From assembly GCF_000018045.1 (NCBI RefSeq), contig NC_009792.1, positions 2,976,001 to 3,040,000 of the forward strand: a DNA stretch of 64,000 nucleotides. The letters are read 5' to 3'. Numbering within the stretch: position 1 is the stretch's first letter; each line of letters starts with the position of its first letter. This DNA comes from Citrobacter koseri ATCC BAA-895. Its GTDB lineage: Bacteria > Pseudomonadota > Gammaproteobacteria > Enterobacterales > Enterobacteriaceae. Positions 54,190 to 62,647 of this stretch are shown here, in pieces. The position numbers and the translations under genes are program-made. The notes beneath the pieces are model-generated. The model had not been told where the DNA came from, ran no database searches, and saw only the letters and a program-made list of their open reading frames with translations.

Positions 54190-55563
54190 ATGATGGAAGG
54201 TCAACAGCATGGCGAGCAGCTAAAGCGCGGTCTTAAAAACCGCCATATCCAGCTAATCGCCCTGGGGGGCGCAATCGGTACCGGGCTGTTTCTGGGCAGT
54301 GCATCCGTTATCCAGTCAGCAGGGCCAGGGATTATTCTGGGTTATGCCATCGCGGGCTTTATCGCTTTTCTGATCATGCGTCAGTTAGGTGAAATGGTGG
54401 TTGAAGAGCCGGTTGCCGGTTCGTTCAGCCACTTTGCCTATAAATACTGGGGCGGATTTGCAGGCTTCGCTTCCGGCTGGAACTATTGGGTGCTGTATGT
54501 GCTGGTTGCGATGGCGGAACTGACGGCGGTCGGGAAATACATTCAGTTCTGGTGGCCTGAAATCCCCACCTGGGTCTCCGCTGCGGCCTTCTTTGTGCTC
54601 ATCAACGCCATCAACCTGACCAACGTGAAAGTGTTTGGTGAGATGGAATTCTGGTTTGCCATCATTAAAGTTATCGCAGTGGTGGCGATGATCCTCTTCG
54701 GCGGCTGGCTGTTGTTTAGCGGCAACGGCGGCCCGCAGGCAACCGTGCGTAACCTGTGGGAACAGGGCGGCTTTCTGCCGCATGGTTTCACCGGGCTGGT
54801 CATGATGATGGCGATTATCATGTTCTCCTTCGGTGGACTGGAGCTGGTCGGGATCACGGCGGCGGAAGCGGACAACCCGGAGCAAAGCATTCCGAAAGCG
54901 ACGAACCAGGTTATCTACCGTATTTTGATTTTCTATATTGGTTCGCTGGCGGTGCTGCTTTCTCTGCTGCCGTGGACGCGCGTAACGGCTGATACCAGCC
55001 CGTTCGTCCTGATCTTCCACGAACTGGGCGATACCCTCGTAGCCAACGCGCTGAATATCGTGGTACTGACTGCGGCGCTGTCCGTCTATAACAGCTGCGT
55101 ATACTGCAACAGCCGTATGCTGTTCGGCCTGGCTCAGCAGGGCAACGCGCCGAAAGTGTTTTTAAGCGTGGATAAACGCGGCGTACCGGTGAACACCATT
55201 CTGGTTTCCGCACTGGTTACCGCGCTCTGCGTGCTGATTAACTATATGGCGCCGGACTCGGCATTCGGCTTGCTGATGGCGCTGGTGGTCTCTGCTCTGG
55301 TGATCAACTGGGCAATGATCAGCCTCGCGCACATAAAGTTCCGTCGCGCCAAACAGCAGCAGGGAGTGAAAACTCGCTTCCCGGCGCTGTTCTACCCGCT
55401 GGGTAACTGGGTCTGCCTGCTGTTTATGGCGGCGGTGCTGGTCATTATGCTGATGACGCCAGGCATGGCCATCTCGGTCTACCTGATTCCGGTGTGGATT
55501 GTCATTCTGGGCGTTGGCTATCTGTGTAAACAGAAAACCGCAAAAACCGTTAAAGCGCATTAA
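54190..55563 (+). CDS. aroP: Aromatic amino acid permease AroP
   Basis: Inner-membrane amino acid/proton symporter of 457 residues (AAT family, APC superfamily) for Phe, Tyr and Trp, with about 12 membrane helices. Helix 1 carries the GGAIGTGLFLGS substrate motif and helix 6 the FSFGGLELVGITAAE motif. The ATG at 54193 is equally likely and is better spaced from GAGG. It diverges from pdhR, and a hairpin follows its stop. Confidence 0.97.
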   Translation: MMEGQQHGEQLKRGLKNRHIQLIALGGAIGTGLFLGSASVIQSAGPGIILGYAIAGFIAFLIMRQLGEMVVEEPVAGSFSHFAYKYWGGFAGFASGWNYWVLYVLVAMAELTAVGKYIQFWWPEIPTWVSAAAFFVLINAINLTNVKVFGEMEFWFAIIKVIAVVAMILFGGWLLFSGNGGPQATVRNLWEQGGFLPHGFTGLVMMMAIIMFSFGGLELVGITAAEADNPEQSIPKATNQVIYRILIFYIGSLAVLLSLLPWTRVTADTSPFVLIFHELGDTLVANALNIVVLTAALSVYNSCVYCNSRMLFGLAQQGNAPKVFLSVDKRGVPVNTILVSALVTALCVLINYMAPDSAFGLLMALVVSALVINWAMISLAHIKFRRAKQQQGVKTRFPALFYPLGNWVCLLFMAAVLVIMLMTPGMAISVYLIPVWIVILGVGYLCKQKTAKTVKAH

Positions 55564-55572
55564 TCCCCACAG

Positions 55573-55594
55573 CCCTCACTCGCAAGAGTGAGGG
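55573..55594 (+). terminator. Probable terminator of aroP
   Basis: CCCTCACTC pairs perfectly with GAGTGAGGG around GCAA, 9 bases after the aroP stop; the following TTGC is only weakly U-rich. Confidence 0.6.
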
Positions 55595-55718
55595 TTGCAA
55601 CCTGCCTCACATTTTCCTCTGTATAGCCATTTTATCCATATCAGCGGCGTTATCCTACAACGCAATTACTTCGCTTGCGCAGAATAATTCTCTATATCAT
55701 CTGATGGGAGACGTTTCA

Positions 55719-57125
55719 ATGGAAAAGGGTAAGCTGTCGATAAAAGAAAAAATCGGCTATGGCATGGGTGACGCCGGATGCAACATCATCTTTGGCGCCA
55801 TAATGCTGTTTGTTAACTATTTTTATACAGATATTTTTGGGCTGGCTCCCGCTCTGGTCGGTGTATTACTCCTCTCCGTTCGCGTGATTGATGCCGTTAC
55901 CGACCCGATTATGGGCGCAATCGCCGATCGTACCCAAAGCAAATACGGGCGATTTCGTCCCTGGCTGCTGTGGATTGCCTTCCCTTATGCGCTGTTCAGC
56001 ATCCTGATGTTCACCACCCCGGAATGGACATATAACAGCAAGGTTATCTATGCGTTTGTCACCTATTTTCTGCTGTCGATTACCTACACCGCCATCAATA
56101 TTCCCTACTGCTCATTAGGCGGCGTCATCACCAACGATCCGCAAGAGCGCGTGGCCTGCCAGTCATACCGTTTTGTGCTGGTCGGGATTGCCACTCTGCT
56201 GTTGTCATTAACGCTGCTGCCGATGGTGGAGTGGCTTGGCGGCGATAATAAAGCCAAAGGCTACCAGATGGCGATGACCGTACTGGCGATTATCGGCATG
56301 TGCATGTTCCTGTTCTGCTTTGCCACCGTTCGTGAACGCATTCGTCCCGCCGTTCCTACCCATGATGACATGAAGAACGATTTCAAAGACGTATGGAAAA
56401 ACGATCAATGGGTGCGCATCCTGCTGCTGACATTGTGCAACGTCTGTCCGGGTTTTATCCGCATGGCGGCAACCATGTATTACGTGACCTGGGTAATGGG
56501 GCAAAGCACTCACTTCGCCACCCTTTTCATTAGCCTTGGCGTGGTGGGAATGATGATCGGCAGTATGCTGGCGAAAGTGCTGACCGACCGCTGGTGCAAA
56601 CTGAAGGTCTTCTTCTGGACCAATATCGCGCTGGCGCTGTTCTCCTGCGCCTTTTACTTCTTCGATCCAAAAGCCACTACGCTTATCGTGGTGCTCTACT
56701 TCCTGCTAAACATCCTGCATCAGATCCCTTCCCCGCTGCACTGGTCGCTGATGGCAGACGTCGATGACTACGGCGAATGGAAAACCGGCAAGCGCATCAC
56801 CGGCATCAGCTTTTCCGGCAACCTGTTCTTCCTGAAACTGGGTCTGGCGATTGCCGGAGCAATGGTCGGTTTCCTGTTATCCTGGTATGGCTACGACGCT
56901 GGCGCCAAAGCGCAGAGCGACACGGCAATCGGCGGTATTGTTCTGCTCTTCACGGTGATCCCCGGCGTCGGCTATCTGATCACCGCCGGCGTGGTTCGCC
57001 TGCTGAAAGTGGATCGCGAACTGATGAAACAGATTCAGAAGGACCTGGAAAAACGCCGCGCCAACTACCGCGAGCTCAACGATGACCCGCAATTTAACGT
57101 CGCTGAAACAGTAAGGAAAGCCTGA
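55719..57125 (+). CDS. GPH-family sugar:cation symporter
   Basis: Membrane carrier of 468 residues in the glycoside-pentoside-hexuronide (MelB/XylP) family, with 12 predicted helices. Family motifs include GYGMGDAGCN near residue 14, RVIDAVTDPIMGAIADRTQSK and the C-terminal-half MADVDDYGEWKTGKR. Relatives carry xylosides or other glycosides with Na+ or H+. The ATG at 55719 is chosen since GGGAG lies 8 bases before it; an ATG at 55704 also exists. The stop overlaps the GH43 start (TGATG), so the two are coupled. The pair is absent from E. coli K-12 at this site. Confidence 0.9.
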   Translation: MEKGKLSIKEKIGYGMGDAGCNIIFGAIMLFVNYFYTDIFGLAPALVGVLLLSVRVIDAVTDPIMGAIADRTQSKYGRFRPWLLWIAFPYALFSILMFTTPEWTYNSKVIYAFVTYFLLSITYTAINIPYCSLGGVITNDPQERVACQSYRFVLVGIATLLLSLTLLPMVEWLGGDNKAKGYQMAMTVLAIIGMCMFLFCFATVRERIRPAVPTHDDMKNDFKDVWKNDQWVRILLLTLCNVCPGFIRMAATMYYVTWVMGQSTHFATLFISLGVVGMMIGSMLAKVLTDRWCKLKVFFWTNIALALFSCAFYFFDPKATTLIVVLYFLLNILHQIPSPLHWSLMADVDDYGEWKTGKRITGISFSGNLFFLKLGLAIAGAMVGFLLSWYGYDAGAKAQSDTAIGGIVLLFTVIPGVGYLITAGVVRLLKVDRELMKQIQKDLEKRRANYRELNDDPQFNVAETVRKA

Positions 57126-58075
57126 TGCAAAACTGGCCCAACCCGTTTATTGAACAACGCGCCGATCCGTTTATCCTTCGCGACGGCAACCATTATTACT
57201 TTATCGCCTCGGTACCGGAGTATGACCGGCTGGAGATCCGTCGGGCAAACTCGCTGGAAAACTTACGCACCGCCTCCCCTGTCGTCGTCTGGCGTAAACC
57301 TGAAAGCGGCCCGATGTGCGAGCTTATCTGGGCGCCAGAGATTCACCGCATCGACGGCAAGTGGTACATCTATTTCGCCGCCGCGCATACCCAGGCGCTC
57401 GACAAACTGGGAATGTTCCAGCACCGCATGTTTGTCCTGGAGTGTACAGATGCCGACCCACTCAGCGGCGTCTGGGAAGAAAAAGGTCAGGTCAAAACAC
57501 CATTTGATACCTTCGCGCTGGATGCCACGACTTTTAGCCATCAGGGAAAACAGTGGTATTTGTGGGCGCAGAAAGCGCCGGATATCGCCGGAAATTCCAA
57601 TATCTATCTTGCCGGGCTGGAAAATCCGTGGACGATCAAAGGCGCGCCGGTGATGCTCAGCAAGCCGGAATACGACTGGGAGTGCCGGGGTTTTCGCGTC
57701 AATGAAGGGCCTGCGGTTATAACGCACGGCGATAAGCTGTTTATCAGCTATTCCGCCAGCGCCACCGACGAAAACTACTGTATGGGTCTGCTGTGGATTG
57801 ATATGCATGCCGATCCGCAAAACCCGGCAAACTGGCACAAATCACCGCGTCCGGTCTTTACCACCAGCAATGAAAACTGCCAGTATGGGCCAGGGCACAA
57901 CAGCTTTACCCAAACGCCGGAAGGCGATGATGTACTGGTCTACCATGCGCGAAATTATACGGAGATTGAAGGCGATCCGCTGTACGATCCGAACCGTCAT
58001 ACCCGCCTGAAGCTGATTCGCTGGGACGAAAACGGAATGCCAGATTTTGGCATCCCGCCTGCGGATACCGTCTGA
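57125..58075 (+). CDS. Family 43 glycoside hydrolase
   Basis: Five-bladed beta-propeller glycosidase of 316 residues, without signal peptide, so cytosolic. The GH43 catalytic triad is visible: Asp14 (QRADPFILRDG) as base, Asp123 (FALDATTFSH) as pKa modulator and Glu194 (RVNEGPAV) as acid. Such enzymes are beta-xylosidases or alpha-L-arabinofuranosidases that cut short imported oligosaccharides. Coupled to the symporter before it, it would split what that protein imports. No regulator gene is adjacent. Substrate unknown. Confidence 0.92.
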   Translation: MQNWPNPFIEQRADPFILRDGNHYYFIASVPEYDRLEIRRANSLENLRTASPVVVWRKPESGPMCELIWAPEIHRIDGKWYIYFAAAHTQALDKLGMFQHRMFVLECTDADPLSGVWEEKGQVKTPFDTFALDATTFSHQGKQWYLWAQKAPDIAGNSNIYLAGLENPWTIKGAPVMLSKPEYDWECRGFRVNEGPAVITHGDKLFISYSASATDENYCMGLLWIDMHADPQNPANWHKSPRPVFTTSNENCQYGPGHNSFTQTPEGDDVLVYHARNYTEIEGDPLYDPNRHTRLKLIRWDENGMPDFGIPPADTV

Positions 58076-58081
58076 GCACGT

Positions 58082-58166
58082 TGCCCGGCGGCGCTGCGCT
58101 TACCGGGCCTATAAACCTATAAATGAGTGATGCCGTAGGCCGGATAAGCGCAGCGCCATCCGGCAA
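58082..58166. repeat. BIME between the GH43 gene and ampE
   Basis: Inverted REP pair (GCCCGGCGGCGC...TACCGGGCCTAT and GTAGGCCGGATAAGC...GCCATCCGGC) in the convergent gap. Confidence 0.88.
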
Positions 58167-58173
58167 AACGACA

Positions 58174-59028
58174 TTACACCAGCGCTCCGTAAATGGTCAG
58201 AAATGCGATCGCCACCACCACCGCCAGAGACGTTTTCTTCGCCATTGAAACAGCGGCTTTCGGCGTTTCGACCTTATCCGTGTGCGGCTCGCGGGCCAGC
58301 GAGAACTGTGCCAGACGCGTCAACACCTGGTACTGAGACGTGCGCAGATCCGCCAGCGAAACAAACCAGGCGGGCAGCGCCTTCTCGCCATGCCCCAGCA
58401 GCGCATAAACCACGCCAGCCAGACGCACCGGAATCCAGTCCAGAACATGAAGAATCGCGTCGATGCCGGACTGCAAACGTTGATGCGGCGTTTGATAACG
58501 CGCCAGCCAGGACTGCCAGGCGCGCAGAAACGCATAGCCGACCAGCGTCACCGGCCCCCACGGGCCGCCGACAATAAACCAGAACAGCGGCGCCAGATAG
58601 AAGCGGAAATTTATCCAGAGCAGCGCATTTTGCAGCTCGCGCAAAAACTCCCGTTCATTGCAGTCTGGCGGCACGCCGTGGATCAGCGTCAGTTCGTTAG
58701 CCATCGCTTCACGGGCATGGGCATCGTTACGGGAAGCCGCGTTCAGGTACGCGTGATAATGCAGACGAACCTTCCCTGCGCCAATACACAACACACCAAT
58801 CAGTATCCAGACCACCAGCGTGGGAGCGTTAAACAGTAAACCTTCCAGCGCACGCAGCAGCAGGAACGTCACCGCCATCGCAACAATCGTCATCCCCAGC
58901 GTACGCACCATCGAAAAATGCGTCGTCCGGCGGAACAGGACCTCCAGTCGGTGGTCGAGGTGCCAGTGCTCACCCAGCTTGAACAGGCGCTCAACAATCA
59001 GCACCAGTAATGTCGTAAACAGCGTCAT
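58174..59028 (-). CDS. ampE: AmpE, inner-membrane protein of the ampDE operon
   Basis: Membrane protein of 284 residues with about four transmembrane segments (around 1-15, 43-60, 65-85 and near the C terminus). Its role in beta-lactamase induction was proposed from ampDE studies but is unclear; it is not needed for AmpD amidase. The motif VGGPWGPVTLVGYAFLRAW is typical of the CobD/AmpE-like family. Its ATG overlaps the ampD stop by 4 bp. Confidence 0.95.
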   Translation of the reverse strand: MTLFTTLLVLIVERLFKLGEHWHLDHRLEVLFRRTTHFSMVRTLGMTIVAMAVTFLLLRALEGLLFNAPTLVVWILIGVLCIGAGKVRLHYHAYLNAASRNDAHAREAMANELTLIHGVPPDCNEREFLRELQNALLWINFRFYLAPLFWFIVGGPWGPVTLVGYAFLRAWQSWLARYQTPHQRLQSGIDAILHVLDWIPVRLAGVVYALLGHGEKALPAWFVSLADLRTSQYQVLTRLAQFSLAREPHTDKVETPKAAVSMAKKTSLAVVVAIAFLTIYGALV

Positions 59029-59588
59029 GTCATCTCCTTGTGTGACGAGGCGGTGACCAGCGCGCGAAACTTCGCCCAGTCGAAAGACGGACCGGGATCG
59101 GTTTTACGCTCAGGCGCAATATTGCAGTGTCCGGTCATGTTGTCGGCTATCGCCGGGTAAAGCGCAATCAGCGTGCGCGTCACGGCGGCCAGTTGCTGAT
59201 ACTGCGCATCGGTATAAGCCAGCGTGTCCGTTCCCTCCAGCTCGATACCAATGGAAAAATCATTACAGCGCTCACGCCCCTGATAGTTCGACACGCCCGC
59301 ATGCCAGGCACGTTTATCGAAAGGGACATACTGCACAATTTCGCCATCACGGCGAATCAGACAATGTGCCGAAACGCGCAAATGGGCAATCTCGGCAAAA
59401 AAAGGATGGGCAGCGGGATCGAGTGTTCCGGTGAATAGCGCATCAATCCACGGACCGCCAAACTCGCCCGGCGGCAGGCTGATATTGTGCACCACCAGCA
59501 AAGAAGGGGTTTCGTCATCCGGGCGGCAGTCAAAATGGGGAGAGGGGACGCGTCGCGCCTCCGCCAGCCAGCCCTTGTCTAACAGCAT
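59025..59588 (-). CDS. ampD: 1,6-anhydro-N-acetylmuramyl-L-alanine amidase AmpD
   Basis: Cytosolic zinc amidase of 187 residues that recycles cell-wall muropeptides and so keeps the ampC inducer low where ampC-ampR exist. Zinc ligands are His34 (LVVHNIS), His154 (GHCNIAPE) and Asp164 (KTDPGPSFDW). Glu116 is also present. The substrate is produced by lytic transglycosylases. It is slightly longer than E. coli AmpD (183). It diverges from nadC. Confidence 0.97.
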   Translation of the reverse strand: MLLDKGWLAEARRVPSPHFDCRPDDETPSLLVVHNISLPPGEFGGPWIDALFTGTLDPAAHPFFAEIAHLRVSAHCLIRRDGEIVQYVPFDKRAWHAGVSNYQGRERCNDFSIGIELEGTDTLAYTDAQYQQLAAVTRTLIALYPAIADNMTGHCNIAPERKTDPGPSFDWAKFRALVTASSHKEMT

Positions 59589-59675
59589 ACAGAACCTCCT
59601 TTTATATGGTGCAGTTATCCGGTTCAGAGTAGCATGTTTCTACCTTATGATTCGTTACCAATTTGGAGTTTTATC

Positions 59676-60569
59676 ATGCCGCCTCGCCGCTACAACCCTG
59701 ACTACCGACGTGACGCGCTGTTGGAACGCATAAATCTGGATATCCCCACCGCTGTCGCCCAGGCGCTGCGTGAAGATTTAGGCGGAGAAGTTGACGCAAA
59801 TAACGATATTACCGCGCAGCTTTTACCGGAGAACACCCGTTCTCACGCCACGGTGATTACCCGTGAAGATGGCGTATTCTGCGGAAAACGTTGGGTAGAA
59901 GAGGTCTTTATTCAACTGGCCGGCGATGATGTCAGCATCACCTGGCGCGTACAGGACGGCGACAGCATTAAAGCCAACCAGCCGCTGTTTGAACTGGACG
60001 GACCGTCTCGCATCCTGCTGACCGGCGAGCGCACCGCGTTGAACTTTGTTCAGACGCTTTCCGGCGTCGCAAGCGAAGTCCGTAAATACGTTGATTTACT
60101 GGCGGGGACAAAAACGCAACTGCTGGACACCCGCAAAACCCTGCCGGGTCTGCGAACCGCATTAAAATACGCCGTATTGTGCGGCGGCGGCGCGAATCAC
60201 CGTCTGGGGCTTTCCGACGCCTTTCTGATTAAAGAGAACCACATCATCGCTTCCGGCTCAGTGCGCCAGGCGGTCGAGAAAGCCTTCTGGCTGCATCCTG
60301 ATGTGCCGGTTGAAGTTGAAGTTGAGAATCTGGATGAGCTGGACGACGCGCTGAAAGCGGGCGCAGACATCATCATGCTGGATAACTTCGAAACGGATCA
60401 GATGCGTGAAGCGGTGAAACGCACCAACGGACAGGCGCGGCTGGAAGTTTCCGGCAATGTCACTGATGAAACCCTGCGCGAATTTGCCGAAACCGGCGTG
60501 GATTTTATCTCCGTTGGCGCGCTGACCAAACATGTGAGAGCGCTCGATCTCTCCATGCGTTTTCGCTAA
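59676..60569 (+). CDS. nadC: Nicotinate-nucleotide pyrophosphorylase (quinolinate PRTase)
   Basis: Enzyme of 297 residues that turns quinolinate and PRPP into nicotinate mononucleotide in NAD synthesis; the Salmonella enzyme is the structural type example. Substrate-binding motifs TRKTLPGLR and KENHI are present, with the barrel segment DIIMLDNFE. The start at MPPRRYNPD gives the family length; a TTG/ATG extension of 14 codons upstream is rejected. Confidence 0.97.
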   Translation: MPPRRYNPDYRRDALLERINLDIPTAVAQALREDLGGEVDANNDITAQLLPENTRSHATVITREDGVFCGKRWVEEVFIQLAGDDVSITWRVQDGDSIKANQPLFELDGPSRILLTGERTALNFVQTLSGVASEVRKYVDLLAGTKTQLLDTRKTLPGLRTALKYAVLCGGGANHRLGLSDAFLIKENHIIASGSVRQAVEKAFWLHPDVPVEVEVENLDELDDALKAGADIIMLDNFETDQMREAVKRTNGQARLEVSGNVTDETLREFAETGVDFISVGALTKHVRALDLSMRFR

Positions 60570-60582
60570 CGCCGGATGGTTA

Positions 60583-60664
60583 TGCCCGATGGCGCTCCGC
60601 TTATCGGGCCTACAAACGATGTAAATCCGTAGGCCGGATAAGGCGTTTACGCCGCCATCCGGCA
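60583..60664. repeat. BIME between nadC and ppdD
   Basis: Inverted REP pair (GCCCGATGGCGC...TATCGGGCCTAC and GTAGGCCGGATAAGG...CGCCGCCATCCGGC) right after the nadC stop. Confidence 0.9.
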
Positions 60665-60813
60665 CATTTTTTCGAGCGGCCTCGCAAACCTGTTGCCTTG
60701 CTATGCAACCCGCTAACAATCTTCTGAATCCTCTTTCCCGTTTCGATTTTTGCCGCTCGCGAATTATCCCCTACGTTTGTCAAAGTAGCGCCTGTTAACT
60801 CAAGGAGCAGACA

Positions 60814-61251
60814 ATGGACAAACAACGCGGATTTACGCTTATCGAACTGATGGTGGTGATCGGCATTATCGCCATCCTGAGCGCCATCGGCATTCCGGCC
60901 TACCAGAACTACCTGCGCAAAGCCGCACTGACGGATATGTTGCAGACATTCGTTCCTTACCGCACCGCCGTCGAACTCTGCGCGCTGGAACACGGCGGCA
61001 TTACAACCTGCGACGCCAGCAGCAACGGCATCCCCTCTCCGACCACCACCCGCTATGTCTCTGGCATGAGCATAGAAAAAGGCGTGGTAATGCTCACCGG
61101 GCAGGAGAGTCTCAACGGCCTGAGCATCACCATGACGCCCAACTGGGATAACGCCAACGGCATCACCGGCTGGACGCGCAGTTGCAACATCCAGAGCGAC
61201 AGCGCGCTGCAACAGGCTTGTGAAGATGTTTTCCGCTTTGACGCCAGCTAA
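60814..61251 (+). CDS. ppdD: Type IV pilin-like protein PpdD
   Basis: Prepilin of 145 residues with the class III signal: six residues MDKQRG, then cleavage and F-TLIELMVVI with Glu at position 5 of the mature form. In E. coli, PpdD assembles into type IV pili when the machinery is expressed, but the locus is usually quiet. Two C-terminal Cys (SCNIQ and QACED) can form the D-loop disulfide. First gene of ppdD-hofB-hofC; hofB begins 10 bases past the stop. Confidence 0.96.
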   Translation: MDKQRGFTLIELMVVIGIIAILSAIGIPAYQNYLRKAALTDMLQTFVPYRTAVELCALEHGGITTCDASSNGIPSPTTTRYVSGMSIEKGVVMLTGQESLNGLSITMTPNWDNANGITGWTRSCNIQSDSALQQACEDVFRFDAS

Positions 61252-61261
61252 GGAGAACGCG

Positions 61262-62647
61262 ATGAACATCACGCAACTTACGGCGCTGTGCCTGCGTCAT
61301 CAGGGAATATTGCTCGATGCCGATAACGAGGTGGTTCACGTCGCTGTCGTGGATTCACCGTCCCATGAACTGCTGGACGCCCTGCACTTTGCCACAACAA
61401 AGCGGATCGACATTGTCTGCTGGACTCGTCAACAAATGGAAGGCCATATGCATAAGCCCCGAAAAATGCTCCCGGCCGTCATCGCCGACGATAGCCGCAC
61501 GGCGGCGGAACTTTTGCAGCAGACGCTGGAATCCGCTCTGGCAAAACGCGCTTCCGACATCCACATTGAACCTGCGGAAAACCACTACCGAATCAGGCTG
61601 CGCGTGGATGGCGTACTTCATGCCTTGCCCGGCGTGTCATCCGTCACCGGCGCGGCACTGACGGCAAGGTTAAAGGTACTGGGCAATCTGGATATTGCCG
61701 AACATCGACTCCCGCAAGACGGGCAATTTACCGTGACGCTTGCGGGCAATGCGGTTTCATTTCGTGTCGCGGTCCTCCCCTGCCGGGACGGTGAGAAAGT
61801 GGTGCTGCGGTTACTTCACCAGGTCGAGCAGGCGCTTGATCTCAACGCGTTAGGCATGCCTGATACGCAACTCGCCCTGTTCATGCAGGCACTACGGCAA
61901 CCGCAGGGACTGGTTCTGGTAACTGGCCCTACCGGCAGTGGAAAAACCGTAACGCTCTACAGCGCGCTACAGGCGCGCAACACCCAGGATGTGAATCTCT
62001 GTAGCGTAGAAGACCCGGTCGAAATCCCTGTCGAGGGCCTTAATCAGACACAAATTCATCCGCGCGCCGGACTTACTTTTCAGAGCGTATTACGCGCGCT
62101 GCTGCGTCAGGACCCCGACATTATAATGGTGGGCGAAATCCGTGATGGCGAAACGGCAGAAATTGCGATTAAAGCCGCGCAAACCGGCCACCTGGTGCTG
62201 TCCACGCTGCACACCAACTCCACCAGTGAAACGCTGATACGTTTACAACAGATGGGCGTCGCGCGTTGGATGATCTCATCCGCCCTGACGCTGGTCGTCG
62301 CCCAGCGACTGGTCAGAAAATTATGTCCGTACTGCCGTCATCTTGCCGCAGAGTCTGTCTCACTTCCCGCCGCGCTATGGCCTACCACGCTTCCCCGCTG
62401 GCAAGCACCCGGTTGCGAACGTTGCTACCACGGATTTTATGGGCGTACCGCACTCTTCGAGGTTTTACCTGTTACGCCCGCATTGCGACAGTTGCTTATC
62501 AACAATGCAACCGTTGAGGCGCTGGAGTCCTGCGCCCGACAGGAAGGGATGAGTACGCTTTTTGAGAACGGCTGTCATGCGGTTGAACAAGGATTGACGA
62601 CCTTTGAAGAACTCCTGCGCGTTCTGGGGCTACCCCATGTCGGCTAA
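61262..62647 (+). CDS. hofB: Type IV pilus assembly ATPase HofB (PilB/GspE family)
   Basis: Secretion ATPase of 461 residues. Walker A is GPTGSGKT, followed by the Asp box VEDPVE, Walker B LRQDPDIIMVGEIRD and the His box. The zinc-like CPYCRH and GCERCYHGF motif pairs near the C terminus match the four-Cys element of the PilB family. It should polymerise PpdD. The ATG at 61262 has AAGGAGAACGCG upstream; a longer frame through the end of ppdD is rejected. It overlaps hofC by 11 bp. Confidence 0.96.
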   Translation: MNITQLTALCLRHQGILLDADNEVVHVAVVDSPSHELLDALHFATTKRIDIVCWTRQQMEGHMHKPRKMLPAVIADDSRTAAELLQQTLESALAKRASDIHIEPAENHYRIRLRVDGVLHALPGVSSVTGAALTARLKVLGNLDIAEHRLPQDGQFTVTLAGNAVSFRVAVLPCRDGEKVVLRLLHQVEQALDLNALGMPDTQLALFMQALRQPQGLVLVTGPTGSGKTVTLYSALQARNTQDVNLCSVEDPVEIPVEGLNQTQIHPRAGLTFQSVLRALLRQDPDIIMVGEIRDGETAEIAIKAAQTGHLVLSTLHTNSTSETLIRLQQMGVARWMISSALTLVVAQRLVRKLCPYCRHLAAESVSLPAALWPTTLPRWQAPGCERCYHGFYGRTALFEVLPVTPALRQLLINNATVEALESCARQEGMSTLFENGCHAVEQGLTTFEELLRVLGLPHVG

